Source: Oceanospirillaceae bacterium (GTDB lineage: Bacteria > Pseudomonadota > Gammaproteobacteria > Pseudomonadales > Balneatricaceae). From it: 64,000 bases of DNA. The stretch spans positions 62,001 through 126,000 of the forward strand of contig JAPYOS010000005.1 of assembly GCA_029938085.1 (NCBI GenBank). The letters are read 5' to 3'. This document shows positions 48,343 to 57,971 of this stretch, piece after piece. The first letter of the stretch is position 1. Each line of letters opens with the position of its first letter. The notes under the pieces are model-generated. The model saw nothing but the letters and a program-made list of their open reading frames with translations. It searched no databases and was not told the origin of the DNA. Both the position numbers and the translations under genes were made by a program.

Positions 48343-48777
48343 TTACTTAACCACTTTAAGCGTTGGCCGCTTGGCCCGAGCGCTAATCGACGACACCGTG
48401 GCTGGCTCTGAAGGCTTATCTGGTGCTGGAGGTATTGGTGCAGGACTGTCTGGGTCGGGTATGCCTGGCTCAAAACCAAAACCCATACCCTCACCACTTT
48501 CCTTAGCGTAAATAGCCATCACCGCTAAGATAGGCACATACACGTGCATCGGCACACCGCCAAAGCGGGCATTAAACTCCACCGCGTCATCACCAAGGCT
48601 CAAGCTTTGTACTGCGCTAGGCGCGATATTGAGTACAATTTGGCCATCAGAAATAAATCGCTCCGGCACCATCACGCCACATATGGTGGCATCCACCACC
48701 ATATGTGGCGTCGAGTTATTGTCTAATATCCACTCATGCAAAGCACGTAGTAGATACGCGCGACTTGGAGTCATCAT
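48343..48777 (-). CDS. sspB: ClpXP protease specificity-enhancing factor SspB
   Basis: SspB (144 residues) tethers ssrA-tagged and some other substrates to ClpXP. The folded N-terminal domain (to about 105) has the family line SRAYLLRALHEWILDNNSTPHMVVDA and FNARFGGVPMHVYVPILAVMAIYAKESGEGMGF. A flexible proline- and acid-rich tail leads to the basic C-terminal peptide (ARAKRPTLKVVK), which docks on ClpX. It follows sspA by 13 bp. Confidence 0.96.
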   Translation of the reverse strand: MMTPSRAYLLRALHEWILDNNSTPHMVVDATICGVMVPERFISDGQIVLNIAPSAVQSLSLGDDAVEFNARFGGVPMHVYVPILAVMAIYAKESGEGMGFGFEPGIPDPDSPAPIPPAPDKPSEPATVSSISARAKRPTLKVVK

Positions 48778-48790
48778 GTGACCATCTCAA

Positions 48791-49420
48791 TTACATACGA
48801 ATTTCGTGTTCAATCTCAGACAAGCTTTCCTGAAACCCTTCGCGAGCGAAGATTCGTTCCATATATTCTAACATCGGTGCAGCTTGCTCTTCAGGTAGGT
48901 CAATACCTAACTGCGGCAAACGCCACAAAATAGGTGCAATACAGCAATCAACCAAGGTGAAATCTTCACTCATGAAAAAGTCTTTTTCAGTGAAGATCGG
49001 CGCAGTTGAGATGAGACTTTCTCGCAATTCTTTTTGCGCAGCAACAATCTCACTTTCGTCTTCAGAGGTCATGATAACGTCAGCAAGACGACACCAATCA
49101 CGCTCTATACGATACATATACAAACGGCTCTCAGCACGTGCAACCGGGTATACAGGCAACAGCGGCGGATGCGGAAAACGTTCGTCTAGATACTCCATCA
49201 TCACGTTGGCTTCATAAAGCACCAACTCACGGTCCACCAAGGTTGGTAAGCTGTTATAAGGGTTGAGATCAGCCAGGTCCTCTGGCTTATGCTCTGCATC
49301 AACATCAATAATGTCAACGGTAACACCTTTTTCTGCCAATACAATACGCACTCGGTGGCTATAATGATTTGCTGAATCAGAAAAAAACGTCATGGAAGAG
49401 CGTTTAGCGACTACACCCAT
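48791..49420 (-). CDS. sspA: Stringent starvation protein A
   Basis: SspA is a glutathione-S-transferase-like protein that binds RNA polymerase and affects stress and acid survival genes. From the ATG at 49420 ([33 protein letters not shown]) it has 209 residues; GAGG lies 9 bases upstream. The track start is a TTG five codons earlier. [37 protein letters not shown] is a family hallmark. It is cotranscribed with sspB. Confidence 0.95.
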   Translation of the reverse strand: MGVVAKRSSMTFFSDSANHYSHRVRIVLAEKGVTVDIIDVDAEHKPEDLADLNPYNSLPTLVDRELVLYEANVMMEYLDERFPHPPLLPVYPVARAESRLYMYRIERDWCRLADVIMTSEDESEIVAAQKELRESLISTAPIFTEKDFFMSEDFTLVDCCIAPILWRLPQLGIDLPEEQAAPMLEYMERIFAREGFQESLSEIEHEIRM

Positions 49421-49531
49421 GTAGATATACCTCAATAATAAAACGATAGCGCTATGCGCCGAAAACGAATACGCGACCTGCCGTGTTTATTATTAATAAA
49501 CAACAGCGGTCGCGCTTAAATGGACTAAGAC

Positions 49532-49547
49532 GGGGTAATTATACCCC
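49532..49547 (-). promoter_or_regulatory. Hairpin with embedded -10 between petC and sspA
   Basis: GGGGTA and TACCCC flank ATTA, and on the minus strand the dyad contains TATAAT (49538-49543). It lies 10 bp after the petC stop and 112 bp before sspA, so it could act as an sspA promoter element or as the end of the petABC transcript. No convincing -35 was found and no T-run follows. Confidence 0.3.
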
Positions 49548-49557
49548 ACGTTTGGTG

Positions 49558-50343
49558 TTAGTGGACGTCGCGCCAGAATTCCTTCTTCAGGAAGTAGAAC
49601 ACTACAGTCATCAACAAACAAAACAAAATAGCCCACATACCAATACGCTGACTATCTGACTTGTATGGCTTTGCCATATAAGACATGAAGTTAGTCAAGT
49701 CATAAACCGTGGCATCAAATTGTGCTTGATTCATGCTGCCAGTGCCTTCAGCAACGGTCAGCACTTCACAACTCTCTACCGTCAGGGCTTTACCCGTAAG
49801 GCTATCGATAACGGCTGTACCGTGATCATCATGCTTAGGCACTTGAGCACAAGACTTAGATTGCACACCCTGTAGCTCTAACAGTACGTTAGGCATACCT
49901 ACACTTGGGAATACAACGTTGTTAACACCATAAGGACGGCTGTCATCTACATAGAAACTGCGCAAGTAGGTGTATACCCAATCCGCACCACGTAGATTCA
50001 CTTCATTAGTTAAATCAGGCGGCGGTGCGCCAAACCAATCAGCAGCAAGCTTTGAATCCATAGCGTTGGTCATTTGCTCACCTACTTTTTGATCACTAAA
50101 GATCAAATGCTCAGCTACTAGCGCAGCCGGCATGTGCAAATCTTCTGCGGCACGAATGTAACGCTGGTACTGTGCGGTATGGCAACCTAAGCAATAGTTC
50201 ACATAAGTTTTCATACCACGTTGTAATGACGCCTTATCAGCCGCATCAGTTTGTATATGATCCAGTGCAACCTTAGGACCAGCGCTGGCTAGAGCAAACG
50301 CGGGCATAATCAACATTAAACTTAATAAGATTAATTTTTTCAT
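49558..50343 (-). CDS. petC: Ubiquinol-cytochrome c reductase, cytochrome c1
   Basis: Cytochrome c1 of the bc1 complex passes electrons from the Rieske centre to cytochrome c. From the ATG at 50343 (MKKLILLSLMLIMPAFALAS) it has 261 residues; the track's 66-residue extension reads back into petB. A Sec signal peptide is followed by the haem site CLGCH at 51-55, the axial-ligand region with M in PNVLLELQGVQ/TNFMSYMAKP, and a C-terminal membrane anchor (IGMWAILFCLLMTVVFYFLKKEFW). It is the last gene of petA-petB-petC. Confidence 0.95.
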   Translation of the reverse strand: MKKLILLSLMLIMPAFALASAGPKVALDHIQTDAADKASLQRGMKTYVNYCLGCHTAQYQRYIRAAEDLHMPAALVAEHLIFSDQKVGEQMTNAMDSKLAADWFGAPPPDLTNEVNLRGADWVYTYLRSFYVDDSRPYGVNNVVFPSVGMPNVLLELQGVQSKSCAQVPKHDDHGTAVIDSLTGKALTVESCEVLTVAEGTGSMNQAQFDATVYDLTNFMSYMAKPYKSDSQRIGMWAILFCLLMTVVFYFLKKEFWRDVH

Positions 50344-50345
50344 GA

Positions 50346-51608
50346 CTAGACCACCCTTGATGGAACAGGTTTGGTTGCTTCCATACGCGTATAGAACGGC
50401 ATTAGAAGGAAGTAAGCAAAGTACAAGGCGGTACATAACTGAGCCACCTGAGTACGACCTTCCGTAGCAGCAACCGTACCTAAGTAACCCAAGATAACAA
50501 AACTCACGACAAAAATGGCCAACCAAACTCGACTCATCCAACCTTTGTAACGCATCGACTTCACCGGACTACGGTCTAACCAAGGCATGACAAATAAGAT
50601 GGCGATAGCGGCACCCATGGTAATTACACCCAAGAACTTAGCATCCAAACCAAATAACGGGAAGGTAATGGCACGCAACATCGAATAATAAGGCGTGAAG
50701 TACCACACTGGCGCAATATGCTCAGGAGTCTTAAGCGAGTTCGCCGGTTCATAGTTAGGTTTTTCAATAAAGTAACCACCGCCTTCTGGGAAGAAGAAAA
50801 TCACTAAACAGAACACGGTTAAGAATACACCCACCGCAACTAAATCTTTAATGACATGGTAGGGCCAGAAAGCCACACCATCAACAGGCACACCATTTTC
50901 ATCTTTATTTTGGTCAATTTCGATGCCATCTGGGTTACTAGACCCAACGTCATGCAACGCCAAAATGTGTAATACAACCAACGCCAAAATAACAATGGGT
51001 AAAGCGATTACGTGTAAAGAGAAGAAGCGGTTGAGAGTAATACCCGAGATCAAAAAGTCACCTCGAACCCACTGCACAAGATCTTCGCCTACCACTGGAA
51101 TTGCACCAGCTAAGGATAAGATAACCTGCGCACCCCAATAGGACATTTGGCCCCAAGGAAGCAAGTAACCAAAGAAACCTTCGGCCATCAAGGCCAGGTA
51201 AATCGCCATACCAAACAGCCAAATCAACTCGCGAGGCTTTTGGTAAGAGCCATACATCAAGCCCCTAAACATGTGTAAATAAACCACAATAAAGAAGGCT
51301 GAAGCGCCTGATGAGTGCATGTAGCGGATAATCCAGCCCATCTCCACATCACGCATAATGTATTCAACAGAAGCAAACGCTCCCTCTGCAGAAGGTTCGT
51401 ACGACATAGTTAGCCAGACACCCGTAAGGATTTGGTTAACTAGCACTAATAAAGAAAGCACACCAAATACGTACCAAACGTTGAAGTTTTTGGCGGCATA
51501 GTATTTAGACATGTGGTCTTGCCACATTTGCGTCAGTGGAAAACGATCATCAATCCAACGAATGATGCCGCTGTCTGCCTTGGGGCGATTAGGATTACCG
51601 ACAGCCAT
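50346..51608 (-). CDS. petB: Ubiquinol-cytochrome c reductase, cytochrome b
   Basis: Cytochrome b (420 residues) holds the two haems and quinone sites of the bc1 complex. Haem ligands are the histidines in RYMHSSGASAFFIVVYLHMFRG and FFSLHVIALPIVILALVVLHILALH, and the quinol-site motif PEWY appears as PVWYFTPYYSML. About eight to nine membrane segments are visible. It overlaps the Rieske gene by one base and ends 2 bp before petC. Confidence 0.97.
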   Translation of the reverse strand: MAVGNPNRPKADSGIIRWIDDRFPLTQMWQDHMSKYYAAKNFNVWYVFGVLSLLVLVNQILTGVWLTMSYEPSAEGAFASVEYIMRDVEMGWIIRYMHSSGASAFFIVVYLHMFRGLMYGSYQKPRELIWLFGMAIYLALMAEGFFGYLLPWGQMSYWGAQVILSLAGAIPVVGEDLVQWVRGDFLISGITLNRFFSLHVIALPIVILALVVLHILALHDVGSSNPDGIEIDQNKDENGVPVDGVAFWPYHVIKDLVAVGVFLTVFCLVIFFFPEGGGYFIEKPNYEPANSLKTPEHIAPVWYFTPYYSMLRAITFPLFGLDAKFLGVITMGAAIAILFVMPWLDRSPVKSMRYKGWMSRVWLAIFVVSFVILGYLGTVAATEGRTQVAQLCTALYFAYFLLMPFYTRMEATKPVPSRVV

Positions 51609-52204
51609 TACGCATTTCCTCCGTCTTCGCCAATTCGAATGACTAAGTCACTCTCGTAAAAATGAGGCGGGATTTCTAAGTTAATCGGGGCGGGCTTACT
51701 CTTATAAACACGACCAGACAAATCGAATGTGGAACCATGACAAGGGCAGTAGAATCCGCCTTTCCAATCGGCACCAAGGTCAGCAGGCGCAATCTCAGGA
51801 CGATAAGTAGGTGAACAACCTAAGTGAGTACAAATACCCACCATCACCATCACTTCATCGCGTAAAGAGCGTGCCGAGGTGCTAGGAATATAAGCAGGCT
51901 GCTTAGACTTAGCTGAACTTGGGTCGGCCAAACTGTCGTTAAGGGACTCCAAGTTGGCTAACGCTTCTGCGCTGCGGCGTACAATCCATACAGGCTTGCC
52001 GCGCCACTCAACAATCATTTGTTGACCAGGTTCTAACTTACTGATGTCCGCCTTGACCGGTGCACCAGCAGCTCTGGCTCGTGCACTCGGGTTCCAGGAG
52101 GCTACAAAAGGGACTGCAGCGCCCACACCACCAACAGCACCCACAACTACGGATGTGCCGACTAGCATGCGACGACGAGTCTTATTCACGCCATCATTAC
52201 TCAT
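51608..52204 (-). CDS. petA: Ubiquinol-cytochrome c reductase, Rieske iron-sulfur subunit
   Basis: The Rieske protein (198 residues) oxidises ubiquinol with a [2Fe-2S] cluster bound by CTHLGC near residue 124 and CPCHGSTFD near 155. The N-terminus has a twin-arginine type signal-anchor (KTRRRMLVGTSVVVGAVGGVGAAVPFV) that remains as the membrane tether. It leads the petABC operon and is separated from rpsI by a terminator. Confidence 0.97.
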   Translation of the reverse strand: MSNDGVNKTRRRMLVGTSVVVGAVGGVGAAVPFVASWNPSARARAAGAPVKADISKLEPGQQMIVEWRGKPVWIVRRSAEALANLESLNDSLADPSSAKSKQPAYIPSTSARSLRDEVMVMVGICTHLGCSPTYRPEIAPADLGADWKGGFYCPCHGSTFDLSGRVYKSKPAPINLEIPPHFYESDLVIRIGEDGGNA

Positions 52205-52327
52205 TCAATTGATCTCCAGCTAAGCTGTAAAATTATTGTCAGCAATAGTAAAGGAATGGCCCTAAATTGACAAGGTTAAAGGCTTAATCGAGGGCCACAA
52301 ACGCCATTTGCTTTATGAATACCCAAT

Positions 52328-52357
52328 AAAAAACCCAGCACGATGGCTGGGTTTTTT
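52328..52357 (-). terminator. Terminator after rpsI
   Basis: AAAAAACCCAGC and GCTGGGTTTTTT enclose a 6-base loop. The T-run in the minus-strand direction follows rpsI by about 30 bp and separates the ribosomal operon from petABC. Confidence 0.88.
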
Positions 52358-52387
52358 TTATAGCGCGCCAAAAAGGGCGCAGCAAGC

Positions 52388-52780
52388 TTAACGCTTAGAG
52401 AACTGAGGACGCTTACGTGCTTTACGTAGGCCAACCTTCTTACGCTCAACTTCACGCGCGTCACGGGTAACAAAACCAGCAGCACGAAGACTAGGACGCA
52501 AGGTTTCGTCAAAGTTCATCAATGCACGGGTAATGCCGTGGCGAATCGCGCCAGCTTGACCAAAACCACCACCGCCTTCTACGGTAATGTTAAGGTCGAA
52601 CTTTTCAACTGTTTCTGTCAACTCTAGTGGTTGGCGAACAATCATACGGGCTGTTTCACGACCAAAGTAAACTTCCAATGTACGGCTGTTTACAGTGATA
52701 GCGCCAGTGCCAGGAGTCATGAACACACGAGCGGTAGAGGTCTTACGACGACCAGTACCATAATATTGAGTAGCTGCCAT
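52388..52780 (-). CDS. rpsI: 30S ribosomal protein S9
   Basis: S9 (130 residues) sits in the head of the small subunit, with its C-terminal tail reaching the P-site tRNA. The sequence opens [28 protein letters not shown] and ends with [14 protein letters not shown], the usual basic tail ending in KR. It follows rplM by 10 bp, the standard rplM-rpsI pair. Confidence 0.98.
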   Translation of the reverse strand: MAATQYYGTGRRKTSTARVFMTPGTGAITVNSRTLEVYFGRETARMIVRQPLELTETVEKFDLNITVEGGGGFGQAGAIRHGITRALMNFDETLRPSLRAAGFVTRDAREVERKKVGLRKARKRPQFSKR

Positions 52781-52790
52781 GATCGTCTCC

Positions 52791-53219
52791 TTACAGGGTC
52801 AATGTTTGTGGTTGTTGCGCTTGATGCGGATGCTCAGTACCAGCATACACTTTAAGCTTGGAGTACATAGCACGGCCCAAAGGACCTTTTGGCAACATAC
52901 CTTTAACAGCGAATTCAATGGTGCGCTCTGGAGCGTGCTCAACCATTTTTTCGAAAGACATAGAACGTAAACCACCTGGGTAACCAGTGTGACGGTAGTA
53001 CATCTTGTCTTTTGCTTTGTTGCCAGTTACGCGAACTTTTTCGGCGTTAACAACAACAATGTAGTCACCAGTGTCCACGTGCGGAGTGAATTCTGGCTTA
53101 TGTTTGCCGCGTAGACGACGAGCGATTTCAGTAGACATACGACCTAAAGTTAGGCCCTCTGCATCAACAACGTACCAGTCGCGGGTAACGTCAGCAGGTT
53201 TAGTACTTACGGTTTTCAT
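52791..53219 (-). CDS. rplM: 50S ribosomal protein L13
   Basis: L13 (142 residues) is an early-assembling large-subunit protein. Family segments include [48 protein letters not shown] and [14 protein letters not shown]. It heads rplM-rpsI, and a promoter lies about 170 bp upstream, leaving a long leader. In E. coli L13 represses its own operon at the mRNA level, but I could not identify the site here. Confidence 0.98.
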   Translation of the reverse strand: MKTVSTKPADVTRDWYVVDAEGLTLGRMSTEIARRLRGKHKPEFTPHVDTGDYIVVVNAEKVRVTGNKAKDKMYYRHTGYPGGLRSMSFEKMVEHAPERTIEFAVKGMLPKGPLGRAMYSKLKVYAGTEHPHQAQQPQTLTL

Positions 53220-53389
53220 GTGAATAACCTATTTAATGGCCCTATTAACTGGGCCTACCTATAATTATTGGGTTATTGCGTAACACGTGGTAATTCACCA
53301 CTCTGTCACCAATAACGTGACTAGCAGCCTGAGCCCAAAACAACCAAAGCCAATTAAGGCTCAAGCCAACACAGAAACTGCGAGGGCGA

Positions 53390-53419
53390 ATTATACAGGA
53401 TAAAATGCCAACTTGTTAA
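53390..53419 (-). promoter_or_regulatory. rplM-rpsI promoter
   Basis: On the minus strand TTAACA (53414-53419) and a perfect TATAAT (53390-53395) are separated by 18 bp. It lies in the 218-bp gap after zapE and leaves an mRNA leader of about 165 bases before rplM. Confidence 0.6.
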
Positions 53420-53437
53420 GCCTTTATGTAAAAGTTT

Positions 53438-54556
53438 TTAGCTGGCCACGTGAGCGCGCGCTAAATACTCGTGTGACTGCATCTCTTGCAAGCGACTTAA
53501 GGTGCGCTGAAACACAAAATCCAGCTGGCCACCGGCATACAGGTCCAACAAAGACACCTGCGCCGATAGTATCATTTTAACGTTGGCGTCATAACACACG
53601 TCTACTAAATTGACGAAGCGCCTGGCCTGGTCGCTGGTATGGCGATCTAGGCGAGGCACCCGACTCACAATCAAGGCGTGATACTCACTGGCAATTTCCA
53701 AATAATCATTTTGCGAGCGAGGCAATACACACAGCTGCTCGAACGTCATCCACACAATATCATCACACTGCCTCACATAATCAAACGAACGACTATTGAT
53801 CGTCAGCTTGCCCGCGTCCTTTATATGCCCTTGCTCTGGCGCCAAAGCTTCAAAGCTTGCGCTTAAGCTGGCATCCGCCGTGTCATCTAAGGGCCAATGG
53901 TACAGCTCGGCCTGCTCTAAGGTGCGCAGTCGGTAATCTACACCACCGTCCACATTGACCACAGTGGTGTGCTGCTCCAGCAGCGCAATGGCCGGCAAAA
54001 AACGCTGGCGCTGCAATCCATTTTCATACAAATTACGCAGTTCAATATTAGAGGTGGCCACCAGCACTACCCCAAGATCAAACAAAGTGCCCAACAAACC
54101 TGCCAAAATCATGGCATCGGTGATGTCGGTAACAAAAAACTCATCAAAACAAATCACTTGCGCGTCAGCCGCCAACTCCTGAGCCACCTTAAGTAATGGG
54201 TTTTTTATGCCTTTATGTACCACCAAACGTTCATGCACATGACGCATAAAGCGGTGAAAGTGAGTCCGATGTTTATTTTCAAACGGCAAACAATCATAAA
54301 ACACGTCCATCAAATAGGTTTTGCCACGGCCCACGCCACCCCAAAAATACAGACCTTGCGGCGCTTTCTTCACGGCTGACGACTTGCCCAGCAAGCCCCC
54401 AAATTTACGCCGCAAACGAGGCCGTTTTTGCTCTTGCAGCTGGCACAAATCCAAATACAGGCGCTGCAGGTGATTAATGGCCGCCACTTGGGCTTCGTCA
54501 GGCAAGAAATGCGCTTGTTTTTGATGTTGCTGGTATTTTTCTAAAGGAGAGGTCAT
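53438..54556 (-). CDS. zapE: Cell division ATPase ZapE (AFG1 family)
   Basis: ZapE (372 residues) is an AFG1-type P-loop ATPase found at the Z ring late in constriction. The Walker A is GGVGRGKT at 73-80 (LYFWGGVGRGKTYLMDVFYD), the Walker B VICFDEFFVTD near 135, and RRFVNLVDVCYDANVKMILSA lies near the C-terminus. It is divergent from zapG, another division-related gene, with an 84-bp gap. Confidence 0.95.
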   Translation of the reverse strand: MTSPLEKYQQHQKQAHFLPDEAQVAAINHLQRLYLDLCQLQEQKRPRLRRKFGGLLGKSSAVKKAPQGLYFWGGVGRGKTYLMDVFYDCLPFENKHRTHFHRFMRHVHERLVVHKGIKNPLLKVAQELAADAQVICFDEFFVTDITDAMILAGLLGTLFDLGVVLVATSNIELRNLYENGLQRQRFLPAIALLEQHTTVVNVDGGVDYRLRTLEQAELYHWPLDDTADASLSASFEALAPEQGHIKDAGKLTINSRSFDYVRQCDDIVWMTFEQLCVLPRSQNDYLEIASEYHALIVSRVPRLDRHTSDQARRFVNLVDVCYDANVKMILSAQVSLLDLYAGGQLDFVFQRTLSRLQEMQSHEYLARAHVAS

Positions 54557-54640
54557 AAACTGTTAACGTGCATGATGAACTAATGGAATATTTACATTAC
54601 AATACTAGCTTCTGAGACACTTTATGAAAAGGAGCTATTG

Positions 54641-55135
54641 GTGGATTTACTCAGCAACGATTGGTTTTTTTGGCTAATACTATTATTACTCGGTTTAGGC
54701 ATCGGTTTTTTGCTGGGCCGCAACAACAATAGCGACCTTAAGCGCCAAACTCAGCTCAGCGAACAACTACAAGCTGCGCACACAGAAATGGCTGAATACA
54801 AAGAGCAAGTGAACCTGCACTTTGCCGACACTGCCGCTGCCGTTAATCAGCTCACCGACAGCTATCGCAATGTGCACCAACAACTCGCCAAAGGTGCGCA
54901 AAGTCTATGTGATGACCCAGACATGGCCAGCAGCCTCGAAACCATTGCTAGCCCGAGTGAGACCGCCATCGAACACCAAGCAGAACCTGCCGCCGTCATT
55001 CGTCCACCCATGGATTACGCGCCTAGCACCGACAAAACCGAACACGGCACCCTAGATGAGCGTTACGGGCTTAAAAACAAACCGGAAAATCCACAGCCAC
55101 CTGCCTACGATATCCCTGTATCACCAAGCCAATAA
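54641..55135 (+). CDS. zapG: YhcB/ZapG-family (DUF1043) inner-membrane protein
   Basis: The 164-residue protein has one N-terminal membrane segment (WFFWLILLLLGLGIGFLLGR) followed by a coiled coil (LSEQLQAAHTEMAEYKEQVNLHFADTAAAVNQLTDSYRNVHQQLAKGA) and a polar, proline-rich tail. The line HFxxTAxxxNxLTxxYRxVxxxLAxGAxxL is the DUF1043 signature. Family members affect cell shape and division in E. coli. AAGGAG is best placed for the GTG at 54641, one codon after the TTG used in the track. Confidence 0.9.
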   Translation: MDLLSNDWFFWLILLLLGLGIGFLLGRNNNSDLKRQTQLSEQLQAAHTEMAEYKEQVNLHFADTAAAVNQLTDSYRNVHQQLAKGAQSLCDDPDMASSLETIASPSETAIEHQAEPAAVIRPPMDYAPSTDKTEHGTLDERYGLKNKPENPQPPAYDIPVSPSQ

Positions 55136-55136
55136 C

Positions 55137-55898
55137 TTATGCTGGGCTATCGATATCCACAAACTCACAGGTAATGTCTAGCGCTTGCTGCAAATGTGCC
55201 GCCAGCGCTTTAGCCCCATAACGTTCTGTAGCATGATGGCCGGCAGCAAAATAGTGGATGCCATTTTCACGCGCGATATGCACCGTAGACTCCGATATTT
55301 CGCCCGACACATACGCATCTAAACCCAACTCAACCGCTTGCTCAATCATGCCTTGAGCACCACCCGTACACCATCCGATACGTTTAATCACAGTACCAGA
55401 GGCATCAATATGGAGCGCCTCTCGACCCAGCACGTGGGACAATTGTTGCTGTATCTGCTGCCCGCTACACGCCTGCTGTAATGTCGCACACAGACCCAAT
55501 CCGGTAACACCACTAGACTGCATATGTGCGTCAGACTGCCACCCCATGAGCTGACCCAACTGCGCATTGTTACCTAATTGCTCATGGCAATCTAATGGCA
55601 GGTGATAGGCAATCAGGTTAATATCATGGGCCAACAGCGCTTTAATACGGTTTTTCTTAATACCCACCAATGGGCTAGATTCATTGCGCCAAAAATAGCC
55701 ATGATGCACCAGCAAAGCATCAGCATTGCGCTCGATGGCCGCATCAATCAGTGCTTGGCTGGCGGTGACTCCCGCAACCAAATGGCTCACTGTGCCTGTA
55801 CCTTCTACCTGAAGACCGTTGGGTGCATAGTCTTTAAATTGCCCAGGCGCAAGCAGGCCATCCAAATAGTCCAACAAGTCGGCTGTATGTATTGCCAT
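55137..55898 (-). CDS. Nif3-like dinuclear metal centre protein (YbgI)
   Basis: The 253-residue protein matches the Nif3/YbgI family, toroidal hexamers with a two-metal site. Metal ligands are visible in ALLVHHGYFWRNE and NLIAYHLPLDCHEQLGNNAQLG, and towards the end in FAAGHHATERYGAKALAAHL. The biochemical role is uncertain; GTP cyclohydrolase I type 2 annotations exist but are not proven. It is convergent with zapG (1-bp gap) and divergent from the degS-type gene. Confidence 0.93.
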   Translation of the reverse strand: MAIHTADLLDYLDGLLAPGQFKDYAPNGLQVEGTGTVSHLVAGVTASQALIDAAIERNADALLVHHGYFWRNESSPLVGIKKNRIKALLAHDINLIAYHLPLDCHEQLGNNAQLGQLMGWQSDAHMQSSGVTGLGLCATLQQACSGQQIQQQLSHVLGREALHIDASGTVIKRIGWCTGGAQGMIEQAVELGLDAYVSGEISESTVHIARENGIHYFAAGHHATERYGAKALAAHLQQALDITCEFVDIDSPA

Positions 55899-55987
55899 GC
55901 ATTATTACTCTGCGTATTTTTGCCTTTATTTGGCCTTAAGTTTACACTATACACCCCAGCAAAAGGCAACCAACCGACCTTAATTCC

Positions 55988-57169
55988 ATGGCTCTATCGT
56001 TGATCAAATATTTATCCCGTTTTGCCCTAGCCGGCGGACTAGTCGCCATCGTACTAATCTTCGCGGCACCCCAATGGTTGAGCCAAAAAACCGGCATACC
56101 GCTGTGGTCTCAAACAACCACTGCCCATAATGCATCAGCAACACATAGCTACGCCGACATGCTTGAAGCCACCATGCCATCGGTGGTTAGCATCTACAGT
56201 CAAACCTATACCCCCGCAGCATCCTCAGCGTTATTTCAAGACCCTCATTACGCCAACCTACTTGAAGGCCAACTGCTGGCCAATAATATTGATAAAATAG
56301 GCCTTGGCTCAGGGGTTATTGTGAGCCCGGATGGCTACATCCTTACCAACCACCATATTATTGCTCAAGCCAGCCGCATCCAAGTAAAACTTAGCGATGG
56401 CCGTAGCACAGCGGCAACTGTAGTAGGCACAGATGCCGCCACCGACCTAGCCGTGATCAAAATTGACCTTGAGCAACTCGTCGCCGCCACCGCGGCCATT
56501 GACACCACAGCGCGTATAGGCGACTTAGTATTTGCCATTGGCAACCCCCATGGTTTGGGGCAGTCCGTATCTATGGGTTTGATCAGCGGCACTGGGCGCA
56601 ATCGTTTAGGGCTAAATACCTTTGAAAACTTCATTCAAACCGACGCCGCCATCAACACTGGCAATTCTGGCGGCGCGCTGGTCAATAGCAAAGGCGAGTT
56701 AGTGGCCATTAACAGCGCCCATTTCTACAGCAGCCAAACGAGCCTGCGTAGCCAAGGCTTAGGCCTCGCCATACCCATTAGCATTGCAGCTAACGTATTA
56801 AACAATATCGTTGCCCACGGCCAAGTAGTAAGGGGCTGGCTAGGCATCGACTTTGAGGCGAAAGCGCTATACGACCTTGCCTCCCAAGCCGCCCATGAAT
56901 TCTCTCCAAACCTGACCAAACAAGGTATTTTGCTCACCGGCATATACGCCAACAGTCCAGCCCACCAGGCTGGCTTGCAACCCGGTGACCGCATCACCCA
57001 CTTTGACAGCCGCTTAATCACTGACTGGAACCAATCGCTGGATTACGTCACTAATTTAGCGCCCGGATCAACTCTGAGCATCACCTATATCCCAGCCGCA
57101 GCCACCATACCAACGCCTGCAGCAATACAAACCACTGCCACCTTGGGCACGCGCCCAAGCGCACAATAA
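55988..57169 (+). CDS. degS: DegS/AlgW-type periplasmic serine protease
   Basis: The 393-residue protein has an N-terminal signal anchor (RFALAGGLVAIVLIFAAPQWL), a trypsin-like domain with catalytic H123 (TNHHII), D153 (ATDLAVIK) and S228 (NTGNSGGAL), and one PDZ domain from about 285 (GILLTGIYANSPAHQAGLQPGDRITHFDS). A single PDZ and membrane anchor identify DegS/AlgW and not DegP. This group cuts the anti-sigma factor RseA/MucA when unfolded porins bind the PDZ. The C-terminal 25 residues after the PDZ are alanine/threonine/proline-rich. Confidence 0.93.
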   Translation: MALSLIKYLSRFALAGGLVAIVLIFAAPQWLSQKTGIPLWSQTTTAHNASATHSYADMLEATMPSVVSIYSQTYTPAASSALFQDPHYANLLEGQLLANNIDKIGLGSGVIVSPDGYILTNHHIIAQASRIQVKLSDGRSTAATVVGTDAATDLAVIKIDLEQLVAATAAIDTTARIGDLVFAIGNPHGLGQSVSMGLISGTGRNRLGLNTFENFIQTDAAINTGNSGGALVNSKGELVAINSAHFYSSQTSLRSQGLGLAIPISIAANVLNNIVAHGQVVRGWLGIDFEAKALYDLASQAAHEFSPNLTKQGILLTGIYANSPAHQAGLQPGDRITHFDSRLITDWNQSLDYVTNLAPGSTLSITYIPAAATIPTPAAIQTTATLGTRPSAQ

Positions 57170-57204
57170 CAACCACTGCCTTATGACTAAGCACCCTTAA
57201 AACC

Positions 57205-57948
57205 ATGACCCAAAAAGACCCCAACCAACAACGCGACACTATCTTTGCCGCTCCTCTACAGTCACCCGCACCGTTTGAGTTTAATGCTCAAGTCGCAGAC
57301 GTGTTTGATAACATGATCCAACGCTCGGTACCTGGTTACCATTTTTTATTGGATGTTATCGGTTTGCTCGCCGCCCGTTATGGAGAGAGTCAAAGCAATT
57401 GTTACGACCTAGGCTGTTCGCTTGGCACCATGACCCTACGCTTACGCCAAAACCTACCGGCAGGAGCGCACGTGATTGGGGTGGATAACTCGGCCGCCAT
57501 GGTAAGCCGCTGCCAACACAATATGGCCCGTGACCACAGCCAAGCCAGTTACGAAATTGTGCAGCAAGACCTACAAGACACCCCCATAGAAAACGCCTCG
57601 ATGGTGATTCTTAACTTTACCCTACAGTTTATTGCCGACCAAGAACGGCCGAGTATCTTAGCCAATATTGCCGCTGGCATGCGCCCTGGCGGCGTGTTGT
57701 TGTTGGCCGAAAAAGTCTGTTTTGACGATCCAGCAGAACAACAACTACAAGTGGATTTGTATCACGATTTTAAACGCTATCAGGGTTATAGCGATTTAGA
57801 AATTGCCCAAAAGCGCGCTGCCTTAGAAAATGTGTTAATCCCTAATACCTTGGAACAACATCGGCAACGTTTGCTGGATGCTGGCTTTAGCCGTGTAGAA
57901 ACATGTATGCAATGTTTTAATTTTTGCGCCTTACTGGCCTTCAAATAA
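57205..57948 (+). CDS. cmoA: Carboxy-S-adenosyl-L-methionine synthase
   Basis: CmoA (247 residues) makes carboxy-SAM from SAM and prephenate for wobble uridine modification. The start DTIFAAPLQSPAPFEFNAQVADVFDNMIQRSVPGY is diagnostic, followed by the SAM-binding loop YDLGCSLGTMTLRL and VIGVDNSAAMVSRC. It is 35 bp after the degS-type gene and 23 bp before cmoB. Confidence 0.97.
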   Translation: MTQKDPNQQRDTIFAAPLQSPAPFEFNAQVADVFDNMIQRSVPGYHFLLDVIGLLAARYGESQSNCYDLGCSLGTMTLRLRQNLPAGAHVIGVDNSAAMVSRCQHNMARDHSQASYEIVQQDLQDTPIENASMVILNFTLQFIADQERPSILANIAAGMRPGGVLLLAEKVCFDDPAEQQLQVDLYHDFKRYQGYSDLEIAQKRAALENVLIPNTLEQHRQRLLDAGFSRVETCMQCFNFCALLAFK

Positions 57949-57971
57949 CCTCACTTAGAAGAAATATCACT

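Noticed and set aside
50344-50541. 66-residue N-terminal extension of cytochrome c1
   Set aside because: It reads through the 3' end of petB in another frame, while MKKLILLSLM is a normal signal peptide start.
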